Part shown: positions 1 to 5,887 of the stretch, one piece after another
How the letters are laid out: each line of letters begins with the position of its first letter
Numbering within the stretch: the first letter of the stretch is position 1
NCBI GenBank assembly: GCA_021821235.1
Contig: JAKACS010000032.1
Coordinates: 1-12,244, forward strand
Direction: 5' to 3'
DNA length: 12,244 nucleotides
DNA from: Bacillota bacterium
GTDB lineage: Bacteria > Bacillota > Bacilli > Bacillales_B > DSM-18226
Program-made: the position numbers and the translations under genes
The notes under the pieces: model-generated
Told to the model about the DNA's origin: nothing
Seen by the model: the letters and a program-made list of their open reading frames with translations, nothing else
Database searches by the model: none

Positions 1-680
1 TTAGCTGTCTTTTTTATTACATTCTCCCATCACCACGGAAAACAGCAAAAAAAATGTTCAACTGGAAAACGGCTGTCCGCGGTTATCGGGCGCATTTGAT
101 TAATAAATCCTTGATGGCTTTGATTCTGCTCGCTTTCCTCCTAATGGGCAGCTTTGTGACACTCTATAATTACATCGGCTTTCAACTTGTCGAACCGCCA
201 TATCGTTTAAGTCAAACAGTGATCGGCTTTATCTTCGTTGTCTATCTTTTTGGCACCTTCAGCTCAGTTTATATGGGCAGGAAAGCAGATGCATACGGCA
301 ACGCGCTAGTATTAAAATTTTCACTTGGGATAATGATTGCCGGTGCGATACTCTCACTTATTCCTTCTTTGATAGGTAAAATCATTGGGCTTTCCATCTT
401 TACGTTTGGTTTTTTTGCAAGCCACTCGATCGCAAGCGCTTGGGTAGGGGAACGCTCCGGCCGCTTCAAAGCCCAAGCATCGTCATTATACTTGCTGTTT
501 TATTATTTAGGTTCGAGCGTCATCGGAACATATGGTGGCTATTTCTGGACGTCCTTCAAATGGCCGGGCGTCGTCTCCTTAATCACAATTTTATTGTTAA
601 TTGGCTTTCCGCTGATTCTTTTTGCCCAAAAAGACGAACAGAGGCGGCAGCATAGCACAGATTGGCCAAAAGGTTGGTGA
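1..680 (+). CDS. MFS transporter, C-terminal half (5' end outside window)
   Basis: This reading frame is open from the first bases of the window (first full codon at position 3), so the ATG at 54 is internal and the real start lies upstream. The visible 225 residues hold about six hydrophobic segments, which is the C-terminal half of a 12-helix major facilitator transporter. An LPSPRK linker comes first, then helix 7 with LLMGSFVTLYNYIGF, then FGFFASHSIASAWVG and SSLYLLFYYLGSS. These segments resemble the YnfM-type branch of MFS drug and metabolite exporters as I remember it. The protein would be an inner-membrane secondary transporter; its substrate cannot be told. It ends in a short hydrophilic tail rich in Gln, Arg and Lys. 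The stop is only 6 nt before the next gene, so the two are probably co-transcribed. Confidence 0.88.
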   Translation, partial: SCLFYYILPSPRKTAKKMFNWKTAVRGYRAHLINKSLMALILLAFLLMGSFVTLYNYIGFQLVEPPYRLSQTVIGFIFVVYLFGTFSSVYMGRKADAYGNALVLKFSLGIMIAGAILSLIPSLIGKIIGLSIFTFGFFASHSIASAWVGERSGRFKAQASSLYLLFYYLGSSVIGTYGGYFWTSFKWPGVVSLITILLLIGFPLILFAQKDEQRRQHSTDWPKGW

Positions 681-686
681 CACAAT

Positions 687-1082
687 ATGGAAGGGATTGT
701 TTTATTTGATGGTGAATGCAATCTATGCAGCGGGACAGTGCAATTTATTATCAAACGAGATCCGAAGGGCTATTTTCAATTTGCCTCGCTGCAAAGCAAA
801 ACAGGAATGATGCTTTTAAAAAAGTATCGTTTGCCTTCAAGCCAAAACAGTGTGATTTTGCTTGAAGATGGGATGGCATTTGAGAAATCAGCTGCCGTTC
901 TTAAAATCTGCTCACGATTAACAGGCCTTTGGAAACTGATTGTTATTTTCCGGATCATTCCGAAACCGATCCGCGATTTTGTATATGATGTGATTGCCAA
1001 AAATCGCTATCGCTGGTTCGGCAAAAAAGACAGCTGCATGCTGCCATCTGCGGAAAACCGCAGGCGCTTTTTGGAGGAATAG
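687..1082 (+). CDS. DCC-family thiol-disulfide oxidoreductase (DUF393, YuxK-like)
   Basis: This is a 131-residue protein of the DCC family, named for its conserved Asp-Cys-Cys motif. The N-terminus reads VLFDGECNLC, giving D8, C11 and C14, a thioredoxin-like CxxC redox pair at the usual position right after the first strand. Further family features follow: FQFASLQSKTG after about residue 30, an aliphatic stretch with RIIPKPIRDFVYDVIAKNRYRWFGKK, and a final CMLP near residue 117. The length is typical for the family, and no signal peptide is seen, so it is probably cytosolic. It resembles Bacillus YuxK, whose biochemical role is poorly defined. It starts 6 nt after the transporter stop; AGGTTGGTGA, overlapping that stop, is the only ribosome-binding-like sequence and is weak, consistent with translational coupling. 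Confidence 0.85.
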   Translation: MEGIVLFDGECNLCSGTVQFIIKRDPKGYFQFASLQSKTGMMLLKKYRLPSSQNSVILLEDGMAFEKSAAVLKICSRLTGLWKLIVIFRIIPKPIRDFVYDVIAKNRYRWFGKKDSCMLPSAENRRRFLEE

Positions 1083-1136
1083 GTAAATCGATTTAAATCT
1101 GCGAAATTTAGCCATAATATTTGCCTAAAATGATGT

Positions 1137-1165
1137 TTTACGTTACATTTCCAATATGATATATC
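1137..1165 (+). promoter_or_regulatory. Putative sigma-A promoter with extended -10 for the STAS gene
   Basis: TTTACG (1137-1142) and TATATC (1160-1165) are separated by 17 bp, and a TG dinucleotide one base upstream of the -10 gives an extended -10. It lies about 35 nt before the STAS gene start, in the 115-nt gap after the DCC gene. TTGCCT (1121) with TACATT (1144), also at 17 bp, is an overlapping alternative. No sigma-B-type GTTT/GGGTAT pair was recognised. Prediction by eye only. Confidence 0.4.
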
Positions 1166-1200
1166 CGTTCAATCATTTAAATTGAAATGGAGGAGTTGTG

Positions 1201-2034
1201 GTGGAAACGTTTTTCGAAGACCGAAATGATTTAAAAGATTTTATTGGAAAATACCGAAAACAATTTGAAGAAAATTTGCTTAATGAAGCAGTGAATGTTA
1301 GGGATAAGATTGATGAAATCCTTATTATCGGAAATATTGATTTGTTAACGAATGCTTACAAGCTCGTTTTATTTGTGATCGAAGAGCAAGAAGAAGAATT
1401 AGATCGGTTTGCCAAACAAGAGGGCATTGCTTGGGCAACCCACTCGCTGACTTTGGCATTCAAATTGGAATGGGTACAAGCCATTCGAAGGACGCTATGG
1501 GAGTTTTTGGAAGAGTATTTCCAATCAAAAGGGACGCCACTGGATTTGAAGAACTTTTTTATTTTAGAAAAAAGAATTAATGATCGAATAGATCAATTCT
1601 TAAATAAGTTTTTCCTGAGCTATTCGGATTTTAAAGATCAATTGCTTGAAGCCCAAAAAAGATTAGTGGAAAATTTATCTGTTCCGATTATTCCAATTAC
1701 CTCCACGGTCAGCATTTTGCCGCTAATTGGTTCAATCGATACGTACCGAACGAAGGTACTTGAAGAAAAAGTATTGCTTGAAATAAATCGAATATATATT
1801 CAAACCTTGATTATCGACTTTTCCGGCATCTCGGAAATGGAGGCCGATGTCATCGATCAACTTGTAAACATCATTGACGGGACTGTGATGATGGGCTGTA
1901 AAGCCGTTATCACCGGCTTGCGTCCGGAAATCGTCCGAAAAATGATCCATTTGGGGCTTACGTTCAAAAATAAAGCAGAAATGAAAGGAACCCTGCAACT
2001 AGCACTTAAGGATTATTTAACTTCGGTAAACTAG
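1201..2034 (+). CDS. RsbR-type STAS-domain protein (putative stressosome / RsbT co-antagonist)
   Basis: The N-terminal ~155 residues are helical and charged, resembling the non-heme globin-like N-domains of RsbR paralogs; residues ~162-275 form a STAS domain. Hallmarks are TLIIDFSGI (DFSG at 206-209) and the TGLRPEIVRKMIHLGL segment, with T238 matching the second phosphorylatable Thr of RsbRA. At the first phospho-Thr position (in RsbRA a DT pair) this protein has E-A (Ala215). By family knowledge it would sit in cytoplasmic stressosomes that sequester the kinase RsbT and gate sigma-B activation. Its 277-residue length fits RsbRA-RsbRD paralogs, and it may be RsbRD-like, but I cannot fix the paralog. 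Two adjacent GTG codons compete as start: the one at 1201 lies 7 nt after GGAGG (1189-1193), the one at 1198 only 4 nt, so 1201 is preferred. It appears monocistronic, with a promoter and a terminator of its own. Confidence 0.82.
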   Translation: METFFEDRNDLKDFIGKYRKQFEENLLNEAVNVRDKIDEILIIGNIDLLTNAYKLVLFVIEEQEEELDRFAKQEGIAWATHSLTLAFKLEWVQAIRRTLWEFLEEYFQSKGTPLDLKNFFILEKRINDRIDQFLNKFFLSYSDFKDQLLEAQKRLVENLSVPIIPITSTVSILPLIGSIDTYRTKVLEEKVLLEINRIYIQTLIIDFSGISEMEADVIDQLVNIIDGTVMMGCKAVITGLRPEIVRKMIHLGLTFKNKAEMKGTLQLALKDYLTSVN

Positions 2035-2040
2035 CATTTA

Positions 2041-2069
2041 AAAACGAGCAAAAATCTTTTGCTCGTTTT
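2041..2069. terminator. Bidirectional intrinsic terminator
   Basis: A perfect 13-bp inverted repeat (AAAACGAGCAAAA, 3-nt loop ATC, TTTTGCTCGTTTT) lies between the convergent STAS and GNAT genes, 6 nt after the STAS stop. The CGAGC/GCTCG core is flanked by A-tracts on one side and T-tracts on the other, so each strand reads a hairpin followed by a U-run. It can end both transcripts. Confidence 0.88.
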
Positions 2070-2091
2070 TAATAATCCAGAAATTGTTCGC

Positions 2092-2619
2092 TTAATTTAG
2101 TTCACGCCGCTTGTTCTGCTCGATTCGTTTTCCGAGAATGATTAAGTCTCGCTCGATTCCATCCAATTCCGCAATATTTGGCAGATGCGCGCATTTCACA
2201 AGCCCAAAGGAAGCAAATAGTTTCAAACTTGGCTTGTTGTGGCCAAAAATGAACGCAAGCAATGTTTTGATGTTCAGATTTGGACACTCGCCAATCGCGT
2301 ACTCCAGTAGAAACTTCCCCAATTTTCTACCCCGATAATCTGAATGGATATAAATGCTGATCTCCACTGTCCCGTTGTAGGCTGGCCGCCCATAAAACGA
2401 TTGAAAGCTGACCCAGCCGGCAATTTGCCCATCCTTTTCGATCACCCACAAAGGCCGTGCTTCAGGAGAATGATCAAAAAACCACTTTTTCCTGCTCTCC
2501 ACCGTTACAGGTTCTGTATCTGCCGTAACCATCCGGCTTGCGATTGTAGAGTTATAGATTTCAACAATCGCAGGTAAATCATTTATCGTTGCATCTCGTA
2601 CCGTATACTCTGTTTGCAT
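2092..2619 (-). CDS. GNAT-family N-acetyltransferase (phosphinothricin/methionine-sulfoximine acetyltransferase-like)
   Basis: This is a 175-residue single-domain GNAT enzyme transferring an acetyl group from acetyl-CoA to an amine. Motifs in order are: N-terminal YTVRDATINDLPAIVEIYN (residues ~5-23), WVIEKDGQIAGWVSF (58-72), EISIYIHSDYRGRKLGKFLLE (E86 onward, with the pyrophosphate-binding loop R96-GRKLGK), and FGHNKPSLKLFASFGL (125-140). The NKPS...LFxxFGF pattern and the IY-H-DYRG turn are typical of the Pat/MnaT/YwnH-type subfamily acting on phosphinothricin or methionine sulfoximine; the true substrate is not known. The ATG at 2619 has AGGGG about 11 nt upstream, a moderate ribosome binding site. 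The gene is divergent from the acyl-CoA dehydrogenase unit and does not look functionally linked to it. Confidence 0.85.
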   Translation of the reverse strand: MQTEYTVRDATINDLPAIVEIYNSTIASRMVTADTEPVTVESRKKWFFDHSPEARPLWVIEKDGQIAGWVSFQSFYGRPAYNGTVEISIYIHSDYRGRKLGKFLLEYAIGECPNLNIKTLLAFIFGHNKPSLKLFASFGLVKCAHLPNIAELDGIERDLIILGKRIEQNKRRELN

Positions 2620-2657
2620 GTCAATTCAGCCCCTGTAATTCATCCTATTTATCTATC

Positions 2658-2686
2658 ATGTTAGCTTTTCTCACATTTAATTGCAA
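2658..2686 (-). promoter_or_regulatory. Putative sigma-A promoter for the GNAT gene
   Basis: Reading the minus strand, TTGCAA (2681-2686) is followed after 17 bp by TAACAT (2658-2663), each 4 of 6 to consensus. It lies about 40 nt before the GNAT start and is back-to-back with the dehydrogenase promoter. The AT-rich stretch 2687-2724 between the two could serve as an UP-like element for both. By eye only. Confidence 0.4.
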
Positions 2687-2724
2687 TTAATTTTTAAAAA
2701 GGCTAAAAAATTTTTTAAAAATAC

Positions 2725-2753
2725 TTGTTTTATCTGAAAAATCAGAATAGAAT
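2725..2753 (+). promoter_or_regulatory. Promoter of the acyl-CoA metabolism unit
   Basis: TTGTTT (2725-2730) and TAGAAT (2748-2753, 5 of 6 to the -10 consensus) are spaced 17 bp apart, preceded by an A/T-tract region. The predicted transcription start near 2760 falls at the edge of the operator dyad 2761-2780. The spacer itself contains a 5-bp inverted repeat, TCTGA-AAAA-TCAGA (2733-2746). Confidence 0.6.
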
Positions 2754-2760
2754 AATAGTA

Positions 2761-2780
2761 CATACCAACCGGTAGGTATG
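2761..2780. promoter_or_regulatory. TetR-type operator dyad, copy 1
   Basis: CATACCAACCGGTAGGTATG is a 20-bp dyad with 9 of its 10 base pairs symmetric. It starts 7 nt after the predicted -10, so a bound protein would block initiation or clearance. A copy with 17 of 20 identical bases lies at 11865-11884 in the same position relative to another dehydrogenase promoter. Length and symmetry are typical of TetR-family operators, a family that commonly controls acyl-CoA catabolism and senses acyl-CoAs. No regulator gene is present in the window. Confidence 0.75.
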
Positions 2781-2853
2781 TTCATCTGGAATTTAGCATA
2801 TAGTTTGTAGCAGGATTGACACATTTTTAAAGTATACGATAGGAGTGAAGGAT

Positions 2854-4032
2854 ATGCATTTACGTTTGACAGATGAACAACGAATGGTGCAAAAAACCAT
2901 TCGCAAATTTGTAGAAAAAGAGTTAATGCCGCTTGAAAACGAAGTTCTGCGCAACGAACGGGAAGGCCGGCCCAGCTTGGAGCCGGGTAAGCTGAAAGAA
3001 TTGCAATTAAAAGCAAAAGAAGCCGGTTTTTGGGGAATTAACACCCCTGAAGAGTACGGCGGAGCCAACCTTGGACAGATGATGATGGCGATTGTTTTAA
3101 TGGAAGTTTCCAAAACGTTTGTTCCGTTCCAATTCGGCGGTTCAGCTGACAACATCCTTTATTACGGAAACGAGGAGCAAAAGAAAAAATACTTAATCCC
3201 CACGATCAACGGTGAGAAGAAATCATGCTTTGCCATGACTGAGCCCGGAGCCGGGTCCGATACACAGAACATCAAAATGACTGCAGTAAAAGATGGCAGT
3301 GAATGGGTGCTAAATGGTGAAAAAACGTTTATTACCGGGGGAAATGAAGCCGACTTTGTGATGGCGATTGCGATCACGGATAAAGAACGGCATGAAGCTA
3401 GCAGAGGGCGTGAAGGCGTCACTTGTTTCATCGTTGACCGGGAAATGGGCTGGAAATCCGAGTATATACATACGATGGGTGAATGGGGTCCAGCCGGCCT
3501 AGTGTTTGAGAATGTTCGTGTCCCTGAAGAAAATATTCTTGGTGAACTTCATAAAGGTTACAATCTCGGACTTGAATGGATCGGGTTCGCTAGATGGATT
3601 GTTGGCGCCCGCGCAGTCGGTGCTGCCGAGCGATTGTTGCAAATGGCAATCGATTATGCGAAAGAACGAGTAACCTTTGGCAAGCCAATCGCTGAACGGC
3701 AGGCCATTCAATGGCAAATTGCCGATTCAGCTGTCGAAATTGAGGCTGCAAGATGGCTTGTGCTAAATGCCGCTTTCACCCTTGATCAGGGAGAAGACAA
3801 CCGCCACTTTGCATCAATGGCAAAGCTTTATGGAGCCAATATGGGCAACCGCGTTGTTGACAGAGTCCTGCAGATCCATGGCGGTATGGGCTATACGAGA
3901 GAACTTCCGATTGAGCGGTGGTATCGCGAGGCAAGGTTGTGGAGAATTTACGATGGCACTGATGAAATCCAACGCATGATCATTGCCCGTAACTTAATCA
4001 AAGGTCATGTGAAAATTGGGCAAGGTCTTTAA
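2854..4032 (+). CDS. Acyl-CoA dehydrogenase 1 (Asp at catalytic Glu position)
   Basis: This 392-residue, full-length flavoenzyme would introduce a trans-2,3 double bond into acyl-CoA and pass electrons to ETF. The N-terminal helical domain starts MHLRLTDEQRMVQKTIRKFV; the middle beta domain has FAMTEPGAGSDT (126-137), the acyl-CoA dehydrogenase signature; the C-terminal helical domain has RVTFGKPIAERQAIQWQIAD and QIHGGMGYTRELPIERWYRE (340 onward). The usual base Glu ([10 protein letters not shown]) is Asp here, RIYDGTDEIQ, D367. The alternative base position used in isovaleryl-CoA dehydrogenase is Ala246. The segment normally reading MGxRGS-T is MGEWGPAGLVF, without Ser/Thr. These changes suggest a divergent subgroup with an unusual substrate. 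The start at 2854 has AGGAG 8 nt upstream; the in-frame GTG at 2845 overlaps that ribosome binding site and is rejected. First gene of the unit. Confidence 0.9.
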   Translation: MHLRLTDEQRMVQKTIRKFVEKELMPLENEVLRNEREGRPSLEPGKLKELQLKAKEAGFWGINTPEEYGGANLGQMMMAIVLMEVSKTFVPFQFGGSADNILYYGNEEQKKKYLIPTINGEKKSCFAMTEPGAGSDTQNIKMTAVKDGSEWVLNGEKTFITGGNEADFVMAIAITDKERHEASRGREGVTCFIVDREMGWKSEYIHTMGEWGPAGLVFENVRVPEENILGELHKGYNLGLEWIGFARWIVGARAVGAAERLLQMAIDYAKERVTFGKPIAERQAIQWQIADSAVEIEAARWLVLNAAFTLDQGEDNRHFASMAKLYGANMGNRVVDRVLQIHGGMGYTRELPIERWYREARLWRIYDGTDEIQRMIIARNLIKGHVKIGQGL

Positions 4033-4040
4033 AAACAAAT

Positions 4041-4056
4041 TTGAAAGCGTTAACTA
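4041..4056 (+). promoter_or_regulatory. Putative cre box (CcpA site)
   Basis: TTGAAAGCGTTAACTA matches 15 of 16 positions of the Bacillus cre consensus WTGNAARCGNWWWCAW; the only mismatch is T for A at position 15. It lies in the 46-nt gap between dehydrogenase 1 and the SDR gene, 9 nt before the SDR ribosome binding site. There it could act as a CcpA roadblock inside the operon, lowering expression of downstream genes when preferred sugars are present, as is known for several Bacillus catabolic operons. Confidence 0.6.
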
Positions 4057-4078
4057 AAAATTGTAGGAGGAATGGAGA

Positions 4079-4843
4079 ATGGCTGGAAGATTTGCTGGTA
4101 GGGTTGCGTTTGTAACGGGCGGAAGCCGCGGGATTGGCAAGGGGATTGTTGAGGAGTTCGCTAAGGGCGGTGCGAAGGTTGCATTGATCGATCTGAATGA
4201 GGAAGCCTTAAGTGAAACGACAAGTGAGTTAAAAGAGAGAGGATATGAAGTCTATTCAAAGGTTGCCAATGTCGTCAATGCCGAGGAAGTCGAAACTGCT
4301 GTTAAAGAAGTTGTCGATGCTTTTGGCTCTGTCGATATTTTAGTCAATAACGCAGGTGTAATTCGCGATAATCTTCTTTTTAAAATGACGGACACCGATT
4401 GGCAAACAGTTATGGACGTCCATTTAAAAGGCTCCTTTAATGCAGCACGCGCGGTTCAAAAATACATGGTTGAGCGAAAATTTGGGCGGATTATCAACAT
4501 TTCTTCCACTTCTGCATTGGGGAATCGTGGGCAGGCAAATTATGCAACAGCTAAAGCTGGATTGCAGGGCTTTACCAAAACGCTTGCGATCGAACTTGGA
4601 AAATACGGGATAACGGCAAACGCGGTTGCTCCGGGTTTCATTGAAACCGATATGACAAAAGCAACAGCTGCGAGAATCGGAATCTCTTTTGACGAATTGA
4701 TTCATGCAAGTGTTGCGAAGATCCCTGTAGGAAGAAGCGGAAAACCAGAAGACATCGCCAATGCTGTAGCCTTTTTTGCCGATGAAAAATCGTCATTCGT
4801 AAATGGGCAAGTTATCTACGTTGCCGGCGGGCCAAAAAATTAA
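4079..4843 (+). CDS. SDR-family dehydrogenase, FabG-like; probable (3R)-hydroxyacyl-CoA dehydrogenase
   Basis: This is a classical short-chain dehydrogenase/reductase of 254 residues. It has the Rossmann motif TGGSRGIG (13-20), Asp38 at the end of the second strand (VALIDL), NNAG (90-93), the catalytic set Ser142/143, Tyr155 and Lys159 (YATAK), and an NAVAPGFIETDM loop (181-192) ending in the VNGQVIYVAGG C-terminus. Asp38 would bind the adenosine ribose of NAD, so NAD-dependent oxidation is more likely than the NADPH-dependent reduction of housekeeping FabG. Beside a MaoC-type hydratase, the natural reaction would be oxidation of (3R)-hydroxyacyl-CoA to 3-ketoacyl-CoA. AGGAGG (4065-4070) is 8 nt before the ATG. 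A true FabG or another alcohol dehydrogenase cannot be excluded from sequence alone. Confidence 0.88.
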   Translation: MAGRFAGRVAFVTGGSRGIGKGIVEEFAKGGAKVALIDLNEEALSETTSELKERGYEVYSKVANVVNAEEVETAVKEVVDAFGSVDILVNNAGVIRDNLLFKMTDTDWQTVMDVHLKGSFNAARAVQKYMVERKFGRIINISSTSALGNRGQANYATAKAGLQGFTKTLAIELGKYGITANAVAPGFIETDMTKATAARIGISFDELIHASVAKIPVGRSGKPEDIANAVAFFADEKSSFVNGQVIYVAGGPKN

Positions 4844-4859
4844 CGGGAGGGATTTTCCA

Positions 4860-5309
4860 TTGTTTAAAGATCAAATTGGCAAACAATCGGAGAAGGTGAA
4901 AAACATCGTCGAACGCGGTGCGGTTAACAAATTTGCTGAAGCAATCGGCGACCTGCATCCGATTTATTTTGATGAAGAAACCGGAAAAAAATCTCGTTTC
5001 GGGAAAAATATCGCACCGCCGACCTTCCCGCGCGTTTTTGATTATGGAGTGATCGACGGACTGAACCTACCAAAGAAAGGGCTTATCCATGGGGAGCAAA
5101 CCTATCATTATGAACGCCCGCTCGTTGTGGGGGAGGAAATTCGCTGTTTCTCGGTTGTAAAAGACTATTTTGAGAAAAAAGGAAATTTTGGCGAAATGGG
5201 TTTTCTTGTCATTGAAGCAATTGGCGAAGATTTGGAAGGGAACACCATTTTCACGTCGAAACAAACGGTCATAATTAGTGAAGCGGTAAGGAAGGTGGCA
5301 ACTCGATGA
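4860..5309 (+). CDS. HadA-like MaoC/FAS1-dehydratase N-terminal hotdog protein, probably non-catalytic subunit
   Basis: This is a 149-residue hotdog-fold protein resembling the MaoC dehydratase N-terminal group that includes mycobacterial HadA. Diagnostic segments are VNKFAEAIGDLHPIYFDEE (22-40), IAPPTFPRVF (51-60) and YHYERPLVVGEEI. At the hydratase-2 position where a catalytic pair reads D-x-N-P-x-H, this protein has D31-L-H-P-I-Y36, so the catalytic His is replaced by Tyr. It is therefore best read as the structural, substrate-binding partner of the next gene product. The start is TTG at 4860, 8 nt after GGGAGGG (4845-4851); the upstream in-frame ATG at 4803 lies within the SDR gene and has no good ribosome binding site. 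The stop overlaps the next start by 4 nt (ATGA), which suggests coupled, stoichiometric synthesis. Confidence 0.82.
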   Translation: MFKDQIGKQSEKVKNIVERGAVNKFAEAIGDLHPIYFDEETGKKSRFGKNIAPPTFPRVFDYGVIDGLNLPKKGLIHGEQTYHYERPLVVGEEIRCFSVVKDYFEKKGNFGEMGFLVIEAIGEDLEGNTIFTSKQTVIISEAVRKVATR

Positions 5310-5713
5310 GCAGGCTCAAAAACTTGGAAATTGGTGAACCCTTAGAAGATATCAGGCTTGGGCCCGTTTCAAGGATTGATTTAATCAAGTACGCAGGTGC
5401 CTCAGGCGACTACAATCCGATTCATACGATTGATGAAGAGGCAAAAAACGCTGGTCTTCCCGGGATTATTGCACATGGAATGTGGACGATGGGCAACCTT
5501 GCAAAACTATTTACCCCTTATTATGAAGAAGGATTCATTCAGGATTATTCCATTCGTTTTAAAGGCATGGTGTTTTTGAATGATGTCATTACGTTAAAAG
5601 CGGCTTTGCAGGAAAAAAACGAATCAGGCCTGAAATTTACAGTAAAAGCAGAAAACCAGCATGGAAAAGAAGCAATCAAAGGCGAGGTCTTCTATAAACT
5701 GTATTCTGTTTAA
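5306..5713 (+). CDS. MaoC-type (R)-specific enoyl-CoA hydratase, catalytic subunit
   Basis: This is a 135-residue single-hotdog MaoC protein. It carries the full hydratase-2 motif, YAGASGDYNPIHTIDEEAK followed by GLPGIIAHGMWTMG, with the catalytic dyad Asp35 and His40 in the same spacing as PhaJ-type hydratases. It would add water to trans-2-enoyl-CoA to give (3R)-hydroxyacyl-CoA, or run in reverse. Its ATG overlaps the stop of the HadA-like gene (ATGA), and its ribosome binding site AAGGTGG (5292-5298) lies inside that gene, supporting a HadAB/ChsH-like heterodimer. The product stereochemistry fits the upstream SDR. A role in supplying (R)-3-hydroxyacyl-CoA for polyester synthesis is possible, but no PHA synthase is in view. 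Confidence 0.88.
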   Translation: MSRLKNLEIGEPLEDIRLGPVSRIDLIKYAGASGDYNPIHTIDEEAKNAGLPGIIAHGMWTMGNLAKLFTPYYEEGFIQDYSIRFKGMVFLNDVITLKAALQEKNESGLKFTVKAENQHGKEAIKGEVFYKLYSV

Positions 5714-5887
5714 GCATCGTAATTTTGCAAAGGAAAGGGTGGTTCCAATTCCAACCTCTTTGGCAAAGAATTGTAAAGGAACAGCCAGACTTGCTTGAAT
5801 AAGACGATTGGGTGAAAAGTGAATCCTCTTTTGATCCTTTTCACCCATAATGCGTTACATAGTCTTACTGTAAAGGGTGGATTTTAA
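5714..5887. other. 174-nt intergenic gap with a 10-bp inverted repeat
   Basis: GGGTGAAAAG (5810-5819) and CTTTTCACCC (5837-5846) form a perfect 10-bp stem with a 17-nt loop. The following bases are ATAATGCG, not a T-run, so it is not a convincing intrinsic terminator. The 9-mer AAAGGGTGG occurs at 5734-5742 and again as the ribosome binding site at 5872-5880. No good promoter was found. The gap may mark an operon subdivision or an RNA processing or attenuation site. Confidence 0.45.

Noticed and set aside
1090..1099. Perfect 10-bp palindrome GATTTAAATC after the DCC gene
   Set aside because: AT-rich palindromes of this size are common by chance, and nothing ties it to a promoter or second copy.
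2041..2300. Plus-strand open frames within the GNAT gene
   Set aside because: They are antisense shadows of a gene with complete GNAT motifs and have no ribosome binding site or family resemblance.
2816..2821. Perfect TTGACA hexamer just before dehydrogenase 1
   Set aside because: No -10 hexamer lies 16-18 bp downstream; the nearest (TATACG, 2833) is only 11 bp away, and transcription would start at the ribosome binding site.
4803..4859. Upstream in-frame extension of the HadA-like gene from ATG 4803
   Set aside because: It would start inside the SDR gene without a suitable ribosome binding site, while TTG 4860 has GGGAGGG at 8 nt.
5731..5768. AGGGTGGTTCC resembling the T-box antiterminator AGGGTGGNACC
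   Set aside because: The leader is too short for a T-box, the rest of the T-box bulge and the stem I elements are missing, and no T-run terminator follows.
5739..5798. Short 19-codon frame (GTG to TGA) after the SD-like AAAGGGTGG in the hydratase/reductase gap
   Set aside because: The GTG overlaps the ribosome-binding-like sequence and no other plausible start has correct spacing; nothing recognisable in the peptide.
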